Below, piece after piece: positions 49,673-60,783 of a stretch of 64,000 bases of DNA. The translations under genes and the position numbers were made by a program. The notes beneath the pieces are model-generated. The model was given only the letters and a program-made list of their open reading frames with translations, made no database searches and had not been told where the DNA came from. Source of the DNA: Dasyornis broadbenti. Taxonomy: Eukaryota > Chordata > Aves > Passeriformes > Dasyornithidae. The DNA is taken from contig VZRN01003456.1 in the NCBI GenBank assembly GCA_013397935.1, forward strand, positions 463,941-527,940, written 5' to 3'. Numbering within the stretch: the stretch's first letter is position 1; every line of letters starts with the position of its first letter.

Positions 49673-49817
49673 CAGGGAAATGGGCTGCTCAGACACATTG
49701 TTGAGTCTCCTCCTCACTGGAGAGGGTCCTGGGCAATCTGCTGTAGCTGAGACTGTGTGGGCAGGGGGATTGGACTAGGGGGCCCTTTCAACCTCAAACA
49801 TTTCACAATTCTTTGAT
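49673..49817 (+). mobile_element. CR1 LINE 3' end fragment
   Basis: 'gaaatgggctgctcagacacattgttgagt' corresponds to the CR1 'gctgcccagggaagtggttgagt' block. It is followed by 'gggtcctgggcaatctgctgtagctga', 'gggggattggactag' and 'cctttcaacctcaaacatttcacaatt', the degenerate CR1 tail. It is a short, old, 5'-truncated copy. Confidence 0.85.
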
Positions 49818-51571
49818 TTTTCTACTCAGTTGCTGCAGAAGTCCAAACATAATTCATGCTAAAATTTATCATCTATTTAGTAACTGATTTAAAGAGAATG
49901 CATGTCAAGATCTCATATCATCTGCTCCATACTTTTTGGAAGTCAGCTAAATAGGAATTATTTTATGTTCTACATAAAATGAGTTATGATTGCTTCACCT
50001 GCAGCTAATGAAGAAAGACAGCTTGCTCTTTTTATTTTTTAAAACAATCTGGGTGTTCATCTGGATTTCTGAAAAAGTATAGAAGTAGTTAACTTTATTC
50101 ACATTAATAATTTTGTAGAGAAAGTTTTCATTTACAAAATTACATTACTTAACCTGTGGGAATAGCAAAATTATCAGTCTTAGTTGTTATTCTAGTGGGG
50201 ATAATATAGTGAAGACAGATCTTTCTTTGGAGAACTCATTCACTCTTCGTGGATCTGGGTCTTTAGATACAAAAACTGTTTCTTCAGATACCTTAAGAAT
50301 CACAAAAATAGAAACAATCTCTTTAAAAACCATTACGTTTTTTTTCCTATTTCCACTGCCGCCAATCATTCTCCATTATTCTTTCTCAGGGCTATCATTT
50401 CCAGAGCTTTTCCTGTCCCTGGCAATCCCTCTGTTTTATTTTCTCTGTTTCTCTCAGACAGTTACGCACAGCAAAATGTTGCAGAATTTCATGTGCTCTC
50501 TGTCCGTCCCCAGAAAATATTTGCAAATGCTCTAAGACTACTGACAGGTGTCTGTCTTCTGGGTGGTGGTTGTTGTTTTCTCAATTCTCAATGAAGTGGA
50601 AGGTAATTGTCTCATTGAAGTTGTTAATTAGTGTCTATTGTAAGAAACCTGTGAGTGAGTACCCTGTAATGACATCACAAAACATGAATGTTTATAAACC
50701 AGAAATATTTCTTATTCATAATCATATGTTTATAATGCAATATATTTCAAATGCACTAGATGAAGCACTCTGTACTAAATTTAGCTTTCTTTTTTATGTG
50801 ATGTTTGTTTTAGAGTTATTCAACCAAATTTTATGTGACTATATTTCAACCACAGGATTGTTTGTGAACTGATTGTGGGGATTATCATATTGTAAGTATA
50901 GGAAACTTGAGCTATTTTGATTGGTTGCATATGCCTTAGCTTTTGTTTCCATTAACAGACTGCATGAACAAAACTTGTAGAAACTTGAAATTATTTGGTT
51001 TTGGATACACTTCATAATAATTTTTAATACTATACTCAAAGGCAAACATGCTGAATATACTTGTGAAAATATTAACTTTTATTTTGAATTTTTACAGCAG
51101 ACTTCTAAAAAGAATTTTTTTCATGATGAACTTCAATAAGTTCATTAAGTAAACTGTAACATTTTTGGTAAATATATATTGGAATTTTTTTTGCACAAAT
51201 ACAAATATGTATTTATATTCTATATAAGGATTTCAATGAAGTAATTATTATTGGGTTTAATTATTGTTCAGCCAACAGTGTTTTCGCAGCTGAAACATGA
51301 CACCAGTTTATACAGGCATTATTTCTAAAAAGCAAATTATAGTAGTAAAAAAACCAATCATTTTTCTAAAACAGGCCAACTAAAATACTTATCTGTGTGA
51401 ATTATGCTATTTATTTTTCATATAGACACTGCATGAATTCAGTCTTTTCCATGATTGTATTATGTGCATTATCTGGAATAATAGAAAATATGTGAAAATC
51501 AACAGCTGAATATCTATACATTTCAGAAGCTATCAAAATACATTTCACTTTGCATTTTACTTGTACATTAT
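49818..51571. other. AT-rich sequence without recognisable genes
   Basis: Frames of 100-108 codons at 50209-50535 and 50570-50872 have no recognised content. No repeat was identified. Confidence 0.5.
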
Positions 51572-52009
51572 CTATGTATTTATGAGAATCTTATTATACA
51601 CGTTATAGTAGTGTACTGGACAGATATTTTCCTCTTCTGGTAACAATATGAGACCATTGCCAAAATTCAAGCAGATCTGAAGCTTGCCTGGTAGATGCAT
51701 GTATGCTCTACCTGTAGGAGTGTGCATATTGAAGTAACACTCTATGAAACCACACTGCAGAGTGCAACCTGAAAAATCAAATTCTGTGGTGTGCCAGAGG
51801 AAGAAAGTGTGAACGAACTGATCAGTGTATCTCTTCCTCAGCAGTTTAGAAGTCTGCTCCTGAGAGATTATTTTGTTTGGAACTATTTCTTTGCACCTTC
51901 TACAGTGAATTATTGGTTTTGCTGTCACTGATGATTCTTTTGTTTTAGCACTTTTATACATTTTTGGCTTTACACCTTGTAACTTATCACTGTGTCTTTC
52001 CACTTGCAC
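51572..52009 (-). other. Unassigned 129-145-codon open frame with paired cysteines
   Basis: The frame is open from an upstream TAA. The first ATG is at 51961-51959 (129 codons) and an upstream GTG is at 52009. It ends with a stop at 51572-51574. Cysteines occur as CxxC (residues 36-39 of the 145-residue version), CxxxC (82-86) and C91, with a basic N-terminal third. The composition is more protein-like (Trp, His, Cys and mixed charged residues) than in other frames here. I recognise no family and see no clear splice partner. A frame this long is only mildly unexpected in 64 kb, so it may be chance, a terminal exon, or the remnant of a processed gene. Confidence 0.2.
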
Positions 52010-53147
52010 AAGGTAGTTAATGTAAAATTAACATGGCTAAGTTGACACTAACATTAAAACTACTACACACCAAAAGGTAGCAGCAACTCTCATGTGGTCC
52101 TCTGCATTAAAGCCCAATTTTTATCAAAGAAAAACAATATGCTTATCAGAGAATTATTTTCAAGAAAAAACTATGCAGTCAAGCTACCTAATTGATTGGA
52201 GAATTTTTCATTTCAGTTATGACCTTGAAGTCAGTGATGCCTGGAATGCCCCTCAGACCATGTCATGGGTGCTCTAGTAAAGATCTATCGTTAGATCAAT
52301 TACCAAAGCAATGGAACATCTGATCCTACCCTTGAAATTAACCAGGAAAAGTAGGTCAGCACACCTTCAGCTGACACAATGAAGTATTATGTTCTCAATG
52401 ACCCAGGAAGGAAAGCACTAATGATTGATGGGAAGAGATATTTAAATGAGAAAGTTGAAGCACACTAGAATTAAGCACATCAGAATGATCAAGCAACTGT
52501 AGACAGCCAAATGCCTTCAGATAACAGCAATTTTGGTGAAATCTCACATGAGTTTAGCCCCCCAGAAACAACAGTCATATTTATTATGAAATTAAAAAGG
52601 ATTTAGGCTTCAAAGATCTAACACTCTTTCCAGATGGCAGCCTTTTCTTTCCTTGTCGTTCTATGTTTTCTATTAAAATTATTTGCTTTTCATTTGTTAT
52701 CATACCTATATATGTGACAGAAAGGCTGTTGCCATCCTTTTTGAGCAGCTAGAACCACCAAAAAGGTGTCAGAAAAAATTTTGCAGGTTATCACCGACAT
52801 GAGATTTAAGAAAACTTTTCTGAGTATCTTTCAGAGGCATTTGTCTTTAAGTAAAAAAACATGGAGAAAATCAAGAAAATACTTGTGGTAATACGAGAAT
52901 ATCAGAATGACATGCAAGTAATTTTAAATTATTCCATGGCCAAGAGCTCAGCATGTATTTAGAAACTATTTGGAACAGCTTTTTTGGTTGTGTGTCAGCA
53001 ATGGTGAAGCTTAATTCTCTAGGAAAGGCAACGTGGAAGCATTATAAAACATTTTTTTTCCTTTCCATTGTAAATTAAAATGGGCCGTATTTGCAAGACA
53101 CAGACTTTGAGGGAAGACATGTTTAAATGTGTAGTTTACACGTAAGG
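52010..53147. other. AT-rich sequence without recognisable genes
   Basis: No gene was recognised. The sequence passes into the CR1 at about 53148. Confidence 0.5.
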
Positions 53148-54180
53148 TAAGTTCAGTCAGTCTCACCTCAATCCCTGGAAAGGTGAGTACCTCATTCTGG
53201 AGGCCACCACTGTACACATGGAGGGCAAGAAGGTGATCCGGAGTAGTCAGCATAGATTCACTAATGGCAAACTGTGATTAGCCAACCTGATTTCCTTCTA
53301 TGATAAACCACCTACCTGGCTGGATGAGGGGAGAGCAGTGGATGTCATTTACCTTAACTTCAACAAGGCTTTCAACACTGTCTCTCACGACATGATCAGA
53401 GGTAAACTCAGAAACTGTGGACTGGATGGTGAACAACAGAGTGGGTTGAGACTTGGCTGAACAGCAGATCCCAGGGGGTCAGGATTGGTGGCACTGGGTC
53501 TAGTTGGAGGCCTGCCACAAGTAGTGTTCCGCAAGGTTCAATAATGGTTCAGTATTGCTTAACTTATCCATCAGTGACTTGGATGAAGGAGTAGATGCCT
53601 CCTCAGAAGGTTCATTAATGACACAAAGCTGGGAGGAGTCACCGATATCCCAGAGTGCTGTGCAGCCCTTCAGAAGAGGGAAAGAAAGATGATTAAGGGT
53701 CTGGAGCTTCTCTCTTACAAGGACAGGCTGAAAGAGTTGGGCCTGTTCAGCCCAGAGAAGAGAGAACTGAGAGGGGACCGCCTCCATATCTGGAAGTATC
53801 CAAAGGTAGGGTGTCAAGTGGCTGGAGCCATGCTCTTCTCAGCGGTGCCAAGCAATAGGACAAGAGAAAACAAGCAGAAACTGATGCACAGAAGTTCTGT
53901 CTGAATATGAGGAGGAACTTTCTTACTGTGCAGGTGACCGAGCACTGGAACAGGTTGCCCAGAGAAGTTGTAAAGTCCTGTGCCATGTGCTCTAGGATGA
54001 ACCCGCTTAAGCAGGGACATTGGACCAGATTCACAGAATATTCACAGAATATTCTGGGTTGGAAGGGACCTACAAGGATCGAGTCCAACTCTTAAGTGTA
54101 TGGCCTGTGCAGGGATTGAAGCCAGAACCTTGGTTTTATTAGACCTGTGCTCTAGCCAACCAATCACCATTCTGTGAAAT
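53148..54180 (+). mobile_element. Old CR1 LINE fragment with remnant of the reverse-transcriptase region, interrupted by a SINE
   Basis: Starts 'cagtcagtctcacctcaatccctgg', a CR1 ORF2 block. The frame from 53338 reads VDVIYLNFNKAFNTVSHDM, which is RT motif A of CR1. The catalytic Asp of the usual 'LDF' is Asn here and stop codons follow, so it is dead. After 'cagcccttcagaag' (about 53675) the sequence jumps to the 3' part ('gattaagggtctggagcttctctcttacaagg', 'gggcctgttcagcccagagaagag'), so an internal piece has been lost. It continues through 'gagcactggaacaggttgcccagagaa' to 'cattggaccagat' at 54030. The CR1 tail 'attctgtga' resumes at about 54169, beyond the SINE at 54031-54168. Confidence 0.93.
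54031..54168 (-). mobile_element. tRNA-Ile-derived SINE with CR1-like tail (TguSINE1-type)
   Basis: On the - strand, 54165-54098 reads like a tRNA-Ile gene: 'tggttggctagagcac', an anticodon-loop region 'ctaataa', 'ccaaggt', and a pol III B-box-like 'ggcttcaatccc' (54112-54123 on +). The 5' end of the tRNA, including most of the A box, is missing or decayed. Next comes a CR1-type tail ('gagttggactcgatccttg', 'ggtcccttccaaccc', then two 'attctgtgaat' units), which would let CR1 enzymes copy it. This head-plus-CR1-tail layout is what I recall for TguSINE1 of zebra finch. It lies head-to-tail against the host CR1. Confidence 0.82.
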
Positions 54181-57085
54181 TATTGTTTAAAGACTGAGAA
54201 ATCTTTGTGAAGGCAGAAGATTTCATGATTACTTTCTAAATCAACAGTGAGATAAAAGGTAGGATTTTGATGAAGTGTGTTAGAGATTATGCAATGCCTC
54301 TCCCAAGGTTTCTGGGATGAACACCTCAAGAAAAGAAAAGGTGAAGGATCTTGGTCTCTTAGAAGGCTGACAAGTTTTTTTACCAAGTCTAAAAGGGAGA
54401 CTATACTTGCACTTGTCTTTTTTATGACAAATCATTCAAAGACACAGCAAACAATACTTTGAGTAGCCAGGGATTTTGGGTAATTAATATTATATTTGCA
54501 AATCCAGGGCTCAATTGTTTTCAATTAAAATGACCTAGTTTTTGTAATCAGCAATTAAAGACACACCTGTCACAGGATATTAATAATTTAGAACTAGAAG
54601 TTTACTGCATGAGCTTTTTCTTGGATTACTGGAAAGAGAATTTACAATGTGCTGCTTTTTCTAAATAATCTTCTATTGAGGGAAACATTGCTTACTTCAC
54701 TAAACACTTAAAAAGGGTGTATAAGAAATATGAAACACCTGTACAGAAGATTAAACTGAATGTCTTAGAGCTTGAATGATTGCGGGAGCTGAATGTACCG
54801 CGTTTTTTTCTTTTTTTTTTAAATGAAAATGTGTAACTTTGATGCTAGACCTTACTAGAGTCTGCACTGGAATTGTTCAAGTTTATGGTGTTACAGCAGC
54901 TGGAGTAGAGTGGACAGGAAGTCCAGAGCATGAGCAATGAGACTACTTCAATGTACTTCAAAGTTCAGTGTAGATGAAAGTGGTTGTAAACATACGCAAA
55001 TGTTCATTGCTGCATTTCTATCTATCCTTTACGTATAATGGAAGGGCAAATCTTCAGACTGGGAAACAGCTGGGGCAACTGATTTACTGTCTCAGTCAAG
55101 CCCTGTTAACTGCAACCTCAAGAATAAATTGTTTTCTTAGGCTATGATTTGAGTTCTGCCTTATATAATTCAAAAAAAATTGCAGTTGTTTGTTTCCACC
55201 ATTTTACTGCTTCTCCTTGGGTCTCTGGCCCTTAAGAAGGTAAAGGATGTGTTAATGAACTTACTTTACATTTTCAGAAGAGGTGTCAAAATAATTGGAA
55301 AATAATTCCAACTCTTACTGGCAGAAATTCTGAAATATCTCATAAAAATATTTTTCTGGTATCTGGTGTATTAGGATTTAATTTCTCTTTTAACTAGATT
55401 TTTATGCTCACTTTCCTTTTACTCACATACTGATGAAAACTAGCAAAGCTTCTGGTACCTGAACTAAAATAAAACAACAAAAACCCTCGTGGTACTCCTG
55501 CATGCGTGTGAACATACTGTGGTGATAAGCCTGATCTAATTCAATTATTTTATATAGGCCACATGGAATTCACTGCTCTATTTGAACAGCACCCTGTGAA
55601 ATTAGCTTTACTCATCAACCTTTAAAAATTCAGTGTCAGGTTATTAACTTATATTAATTACGATATATTTAATATAATTATATGATATTTATATCAGTAA
55701 ATAAAACACATTAGATTGCTGAAGGCAACAACTCCACCTGTTCATCACTGAGGTAAGCAGGAATATCGCTATATTAAATGCGATTTAAGCCTCTCATCTG
55801 AAAGGAAATTTGCCTGTTTAAGGTGTAAAAAGCTCTTATCTGTCACAGTTGGTATCTTCGTAAAAAGCACAAGACTCTATTTTAAGATAAGTATTTAGGC
55901 AACTGCAGTCTTTGATATTATTAGTGTGGGAGAGAAATAGACTTCAAAACCTTGACTTGAAAAGAGAGCTCAAAAATAACTTACAGAAGAAGAGTCTTCC
56001 AGAAGTAGGTATATTTTTGGATTATAAAGGAATATTTCTGAATTGTTTTTCAGCTTTTTAAGAAACTTGAAGCAAAACATATCTTTCTAGGGGAATTCTT
56101 GTGTTCTGATTATTTGCCTGAATGCTTTGTGGAATACTTTCATTATGTATCATAAGTGATACAATAAAAATGTCACCTGGAAATTATGATTTGGTTTGAG
56201 GTTTGTCAGGTCATTTTTAAGAGCATCAACAAATGGTGTAAGAAGCACTACAAAGATCAGTCTGTAATTAGGAGTGGTGTGCTTGTAGTGCTGATTAATT
56301 TCAGGCAAAGATTTCTCAGTACACTGGGTATATAGCAGAGCTTTTTAGTGTAATTAGACTCTGAATGCCAAGGTTGTGATCAATAAGAATTAAATGACCA
56401 TTTGCGAAAGCTGTATTTATACAATTTATACAATCACTTTTTCTTTCCTTTAAGTATCTCAAAGCCTAAGGCATAAAATTTGTCAGGATTCTATGCTAGT
56501 AACATCAAAAACTCTGCTTTTCTTCTCTGTATAGTATTTACCTAATCTTTTAATTTTCCATGTAAAATAAAGTTTGCTGGTATTTAGTTCATTTGTATTT
56601 AGTTTAGCAGGTGTCAATTTAATTAATAGTCAACCAAATGACATTCTAGATTTGCTTTGGATAGCAGTTCAATGCATTCTATTGATTTTTGTATTATTGG
56701 ACTAGATATTGTCATCATTATTACTGTGTGCCATGCTTCAGGCAAGATTTGAATTAACCAGTAGTATTTCAGGATAGGGAGTTTTTGTCTTTCAACATGG
56801 AAATTGCATTATAGTCTGGCAATAAACTATTTTCTTTATCCTTTTGCGGTATTTTTTTTTTACCCCATTATGTATTAAAAGTATTCAAATCAAAATGCTT
56901 CAAAACGTTTTAGCGTATTTATATACTAGAAATTTTTTTGGGTTTTGTTGTTTTGGGTTTTATGTTAAGGCTCTGATACATTTTCTTCAAAATATAATAA
57001 TAATAATGTGATGTTACCTAACATTTTAATAGGAGTGCTGAGGTGAGACAGTTGTTCTGTGTATTAACCTTTATTTTCTCTACAG
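54181..57085. other. AT-rich sequence; possible conserved piece at about 55540-55870
   Basis: No exon or transposon was recognised. The segment 55720-55870 is less AT-rich and holds a T-box-like AGGTGT, a GATA-type TTATCT, and a lone strong donor-like 'ctgag|gtaagc' near 55752 without an acceptor. Confidence 0.45.
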
Positions 57086-57312
57086 TGAAAGCAGCACACA
57101 TGTCACAGTTGTCAGGTAAAGGACAATATCCTGCACCAGTGAGCCATGGGAAATACTCTGCAAGGAAACCAGTCCTGGCATGGACATGGGTTACAATGGA
57201 AGAATCCTCAAGTATGTTCAAAACCTCTATAACTCCAAGAAATTGGACATCTTGTATTACATTTTACGTACCTGTGATTCCCTCGGGAAAGACTCTTTTC
57301 TTGCAGGAGTGA
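57086..57312 (+). other. Candidate 30-nt microexon (57086-57115) or short terminal exon
   Basis: 'gtattaac' looks like a branch point. 'tttattttctctacag' ends at 57085 and 30 nt then lead to 'gtcag|gtaaag' at 57116. Two frames are open in the 30 nt (ESSTHVTVV; KAAHMSQLS). If the donor is not used, the second frame continues to a stop at 57310-57312 (…SGKGQYPAPVSHGKYSARKP…). An AATAAA lies near 58136. I recognise no protein. The acceptor is one of the best in the window, but strong acceptors are frequent in T-rich DNA. Confidence 0.22.
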
Positions 57313-57315
57313 CAG

Positions 57316-57632
57316 AATTTCAAAATAGTGTAGATTTCTCTCTGTTTTCTATCCCCAAAAAAGTATTTGATTCTGTTGAGACTAGCACTTCTTATGGATG
57401 TAGAAAGTTTTGTAAGGAGTACTGCAGCCTTAAACTTTATAGCTACTAGGCAAAATTAAAGGCCACAGACACTCAGATCTGAACAGGGGTCTGTTCCATA
57501 TCAGTCTGACTATTCTTATGACTAATGAAGTATCGTGAGCATTTGCAATGGGGTTCAGATTAGACTCAGCTCTTTGAAATGTTTACAAAGATTTTAGAAA
57601 CAGATGGAGACTCAAAGCTAAAGCTAGAATTT
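57316..57632. other. Unassigned sequence
   Basis: No exon or repeat was recognised. A + strand frame at 57180-57449 overlaps its start and has no recognisable content. Confidence 0.4.
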
Positions 57633-57710
57633 TTCACAGAGTTATAGAATGGTTGAGGTTGAGGTCTTTTCCAATGCCCTACTCAAGTAGGGTCACTTAC
57701 AGCACTACTC
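57633..57710 (-). mobile_element. CR1 LINE 3' tail fragment, reverse orientation
   Basis: 'ttcacagagttatagaatggttgaggttg' is the reversed CR1 end ('tcatagaatcatagaatggtttgggttgg' type). It is followed by 'aggtcttttccaatgccctactcaagtagggtca', matching 'ctgctcaagcagggtca'. Only about 78 bp of the very 3' end remains, quite diverged. Confidence 0.85.
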
Positions 57711-60546
57711 TAGAAGTGATAGTCATTAATACAGTTTTGAGACACTGGGGAAAAAACCCTAAACAAACAAACTAAAAATTGCTTTCCAGACACAACAAAA
57801 AGGGTGAGAAATTGTGGAGGGAAAAGGACTTTCCCATACTCTTGTGAGAAATATGTTTACTTTGAGAGAGAGTGTTCTCTGGCCAGGTGGCCATGTACAT
57901 GTAAACTGCAACGCAAAAATATGTGGCTAAATTAAGGGAAGACATTCTAAACACGAGTCCAAAGAGGTAATAATACAGAAAGACCTGCTTTTCAAAATGG
58001 AGTAAAATATGTAATTAAAGTAATAACATGCAGTCCCTTTTGAGGACTTTTTCCAAACTTTGCTTAATTTGAATTTCACATGCCTGACATGTTGTTTTGA
58101 CAATTCATCTGATTATATCAATATGTCACATTATGCAATAAAAGCGAAACACGATGTATTTCAGCACAATGAGTCATCCTGATGGCATGTCAGATCCAAC
58201 ATATTCCAAATCAAAGTTCCTTAAATCATGATGATTGAAATCTCTGTTTAAAAGAGCTTTCCCTGCTCAGATTATTTGTATTTCCTATTGCTTCTGTTAA
58301 GTTAAACTGGGTCTTTTACAGCCTGCCTCTCGCCACTCAGTTATCTTTCACTTTAAGTCAACACCTAAGAGAAAACTGAGATGTACAAAACCTTGGGGGT
58401 AAAATGGAGAACAAAACAACCTTTCTTTTCTTGTACTTTTGGCCAGGTTTGAAAATACACATCTAGAGGCTTAAAATACATTTCATTCCAATAGTAGTTG
58501 AGTTCCTACAGCACTCAACAATCAAGATATTCTACTCTTAAAAGCTGAGGCCAAGAAAAAGAAGTTGGGACATTTAATGAGTAAATCTTCTTCTACAAAC
58601 TTCTTGCAAAAATCTCATTATTGAGTGATGTCAAGAATTCCTGAAATAAAGTTTTCTTTCCTCTTACTCCAAGAAGGCAGAGCTAAAGACAAAACATATA
58701 CTTTTATTGTTCATAGTAATAAAAAGTAATAATTTTTTTTTAAAAATAGATGTATTCTCTTTTCAGTTTTGTTACCTGAAGAAAAATTCCTGAGTGTTTT
58801 ATGATTTTTTTTTTTTTTTTTGCCATGCTAGAATATTTGGATATCAATTTAGTAAAAGAATTATTTGATTTAATTTTCTGCTTGTTCATATGCGGGGACA
58901 TATGAATCGTTTTCTTCCTCCTTCATTTGCCACTATTGCTAAAAAATACAGGAGGCATGCTATTTATGGGAGATGATAAATTTCCTCAGATACCAGAGTT
59001 CTGTTGAAGTCTGGATAGTTCATTCAGTTTGATGATTAGTCTTTTTGCTGAAGTAGCTTAGGAGGGCCTCTGTTTGATGTCAGTGTCTTCCCTTGCTTCT
59101 TTGAGAAGGAATTTGTGACCTAGTTGTGGAAATGTTTAGAAAAAAGTTGCTTGAAGGGTTACATACCTTATTAGCTGCTTTTCCACTGCTGAACATTACT
59201 ACCCTTAATCCTAATGGAAGTTATATACACACACACCTTAGCAGACAAGTGGGTCACCCTGCTGAGTGGATTTCAGGCTCCTCAGAAAGTGATACAACAG
59301 CAAAATCATTGCATTAACCAAAATAACTGCCAATGATCATAATGGGTCCTGGCACTGGGTAGAAAGTGCAGGAATCCTGGCAACTTCTCTATTTTCTCTG
59401 CTTCTTCAGCAGATTGTCTGTCTTTTCCCAAGACACTGCTTTACAGTGAGAGGAACCTCCTGTCCACTGCCAGACTTCAACTAAATATTAACTGGGAACT
59501 TAATGAAAAATACAACACTGAGTCTGTGAACCCTCTAATTTGAAATCCTGCTGTATGTGTGCAGAAGCAGGGAGGGAAAAGTAAGTATAAAGGAGGAAAA
59601 TGAATGTTGAATGTGAGATTATTTTTTGTGAAATATATTTCTGAGTATGCATGGGAACCCATTGAAATGCAAACTGACAAACACTGATGAAATTCCTGCT
59701 ACAGGGGGTCATTTTTTTGTGTAAGTTATGAACTTAAATGATGTACAGAAGCCTCACTTTCTCTTCTATGAGTCGATAAACCTGGTAGCTATCATCTTTA
59801 CCCCCCAAATTGCATGCCTAATTAGTTAAAACCCAAGCCCGTGCAGAATAGTAAACCATCCAAAAAACCTCAATAGATAAGAATACTCTTTTTTTTGCTT
59901 CAGTAAACCAGTATATTTTTGAGTAGAACTGCTGGCAGAAATAAAACATATTTTTCATTATTATCCATTGGATAAGTGACAATATTCCTGTCTGATTTTA
60001 TTATATGAAAAAATAACCTAGAAAAAAATCCAGACAGCACATATTAAAGTGAGATGTGTGTAAGTACCTTACATTTTGACAAGATGATCAAATAATATTC
60101 ATTACCGATATTCACAAAATATATCTGTAAAGGCTATTAGACATATGAATAATTATAACTCTCCTGGAAACAATGCAGTGTTTGATTTATTGCATCTTCT
60201 GTAAATTTCAATATGTTAGATGTTTCTATACATGTAGTTTGTGACTGAAATTTTGGGGCAGATCTTTTCTCCTTTGCTTGCAACAGGGGTTTCAGGATAC
60301 ATTTTCCTTTTCTTTGTGTTACTTGAGTTCTGATTTTTTTTGGAGGGGGGAAAAAGCATATTCTCTGATTCTTTTTTTTATATTATATTTTTACATGGCT
60401 ATATTTGCTAGCCAACAGCTATATTTCAGTTTATCACCAGACTTCCTTGCAAATGGAAGCACTTTATAAAACAAGTGAAATCACAATACCCAATCATTCA
60501 GAAATATTGGTCTACTTCAAATTTTTATAAGCTCTTAAATTTTGAG
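57711..60546. other. AT-rich sequence without recognisable genes
   Basis: No gene was recognised. It includes a T-run at about 58807-58821. No repeat family was identified. Confidence 0.5.
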
Positions 60547-60783
60547 GTGATCAGGGTTCTGAGCTTGCATTGCAGAGAATAATTTAAAATTATTGGAGCA
60601 CTTCACATATTTTTAAAACCACTTCAGCTAGGAAATGATGGGGTTCCAGAAATATGTGGCCTATAAGGGTATAAAATTATCAGAGAGCTTAAGTGCTTCA
60701 TTGTGAAAGTGATCAAGGTTCCTTGCTTGCACATTCCAAAGCAATTGAAAATTACTGGAATGCTTCAAGTGGTTCATGTTTTT
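60547..60783. repeat. Imperfect direct duplication, 162-bp period
   Basis: The segment from 60547 (gtgatcagggttctgagcttgcat…) recurs from 60709 (gtgatcaaggttccttgcttgcac…). Both copies continue through 'caattgaaaattactggaatgcttca'-like sequence for about 70 bp with small indels. By eye roughly two thirds of positions agree, so the duplication is old. I do not recognise a named repeat family. Confidence 0.6.

Noticed and set aside
53747..54088. 113-codon - strand frame
   Set aside because: It is antisense to CR1 and runs into the SINE, so it is not a gene.
54098..54168. tRNA-Ile gene on the - strand
   Set aside because: The 5' acceptor arm and most of the A box are missing, several stem positions are mismatched, and a CR1-like tail follows directly, so it is a SINE head and not a working tRNA.
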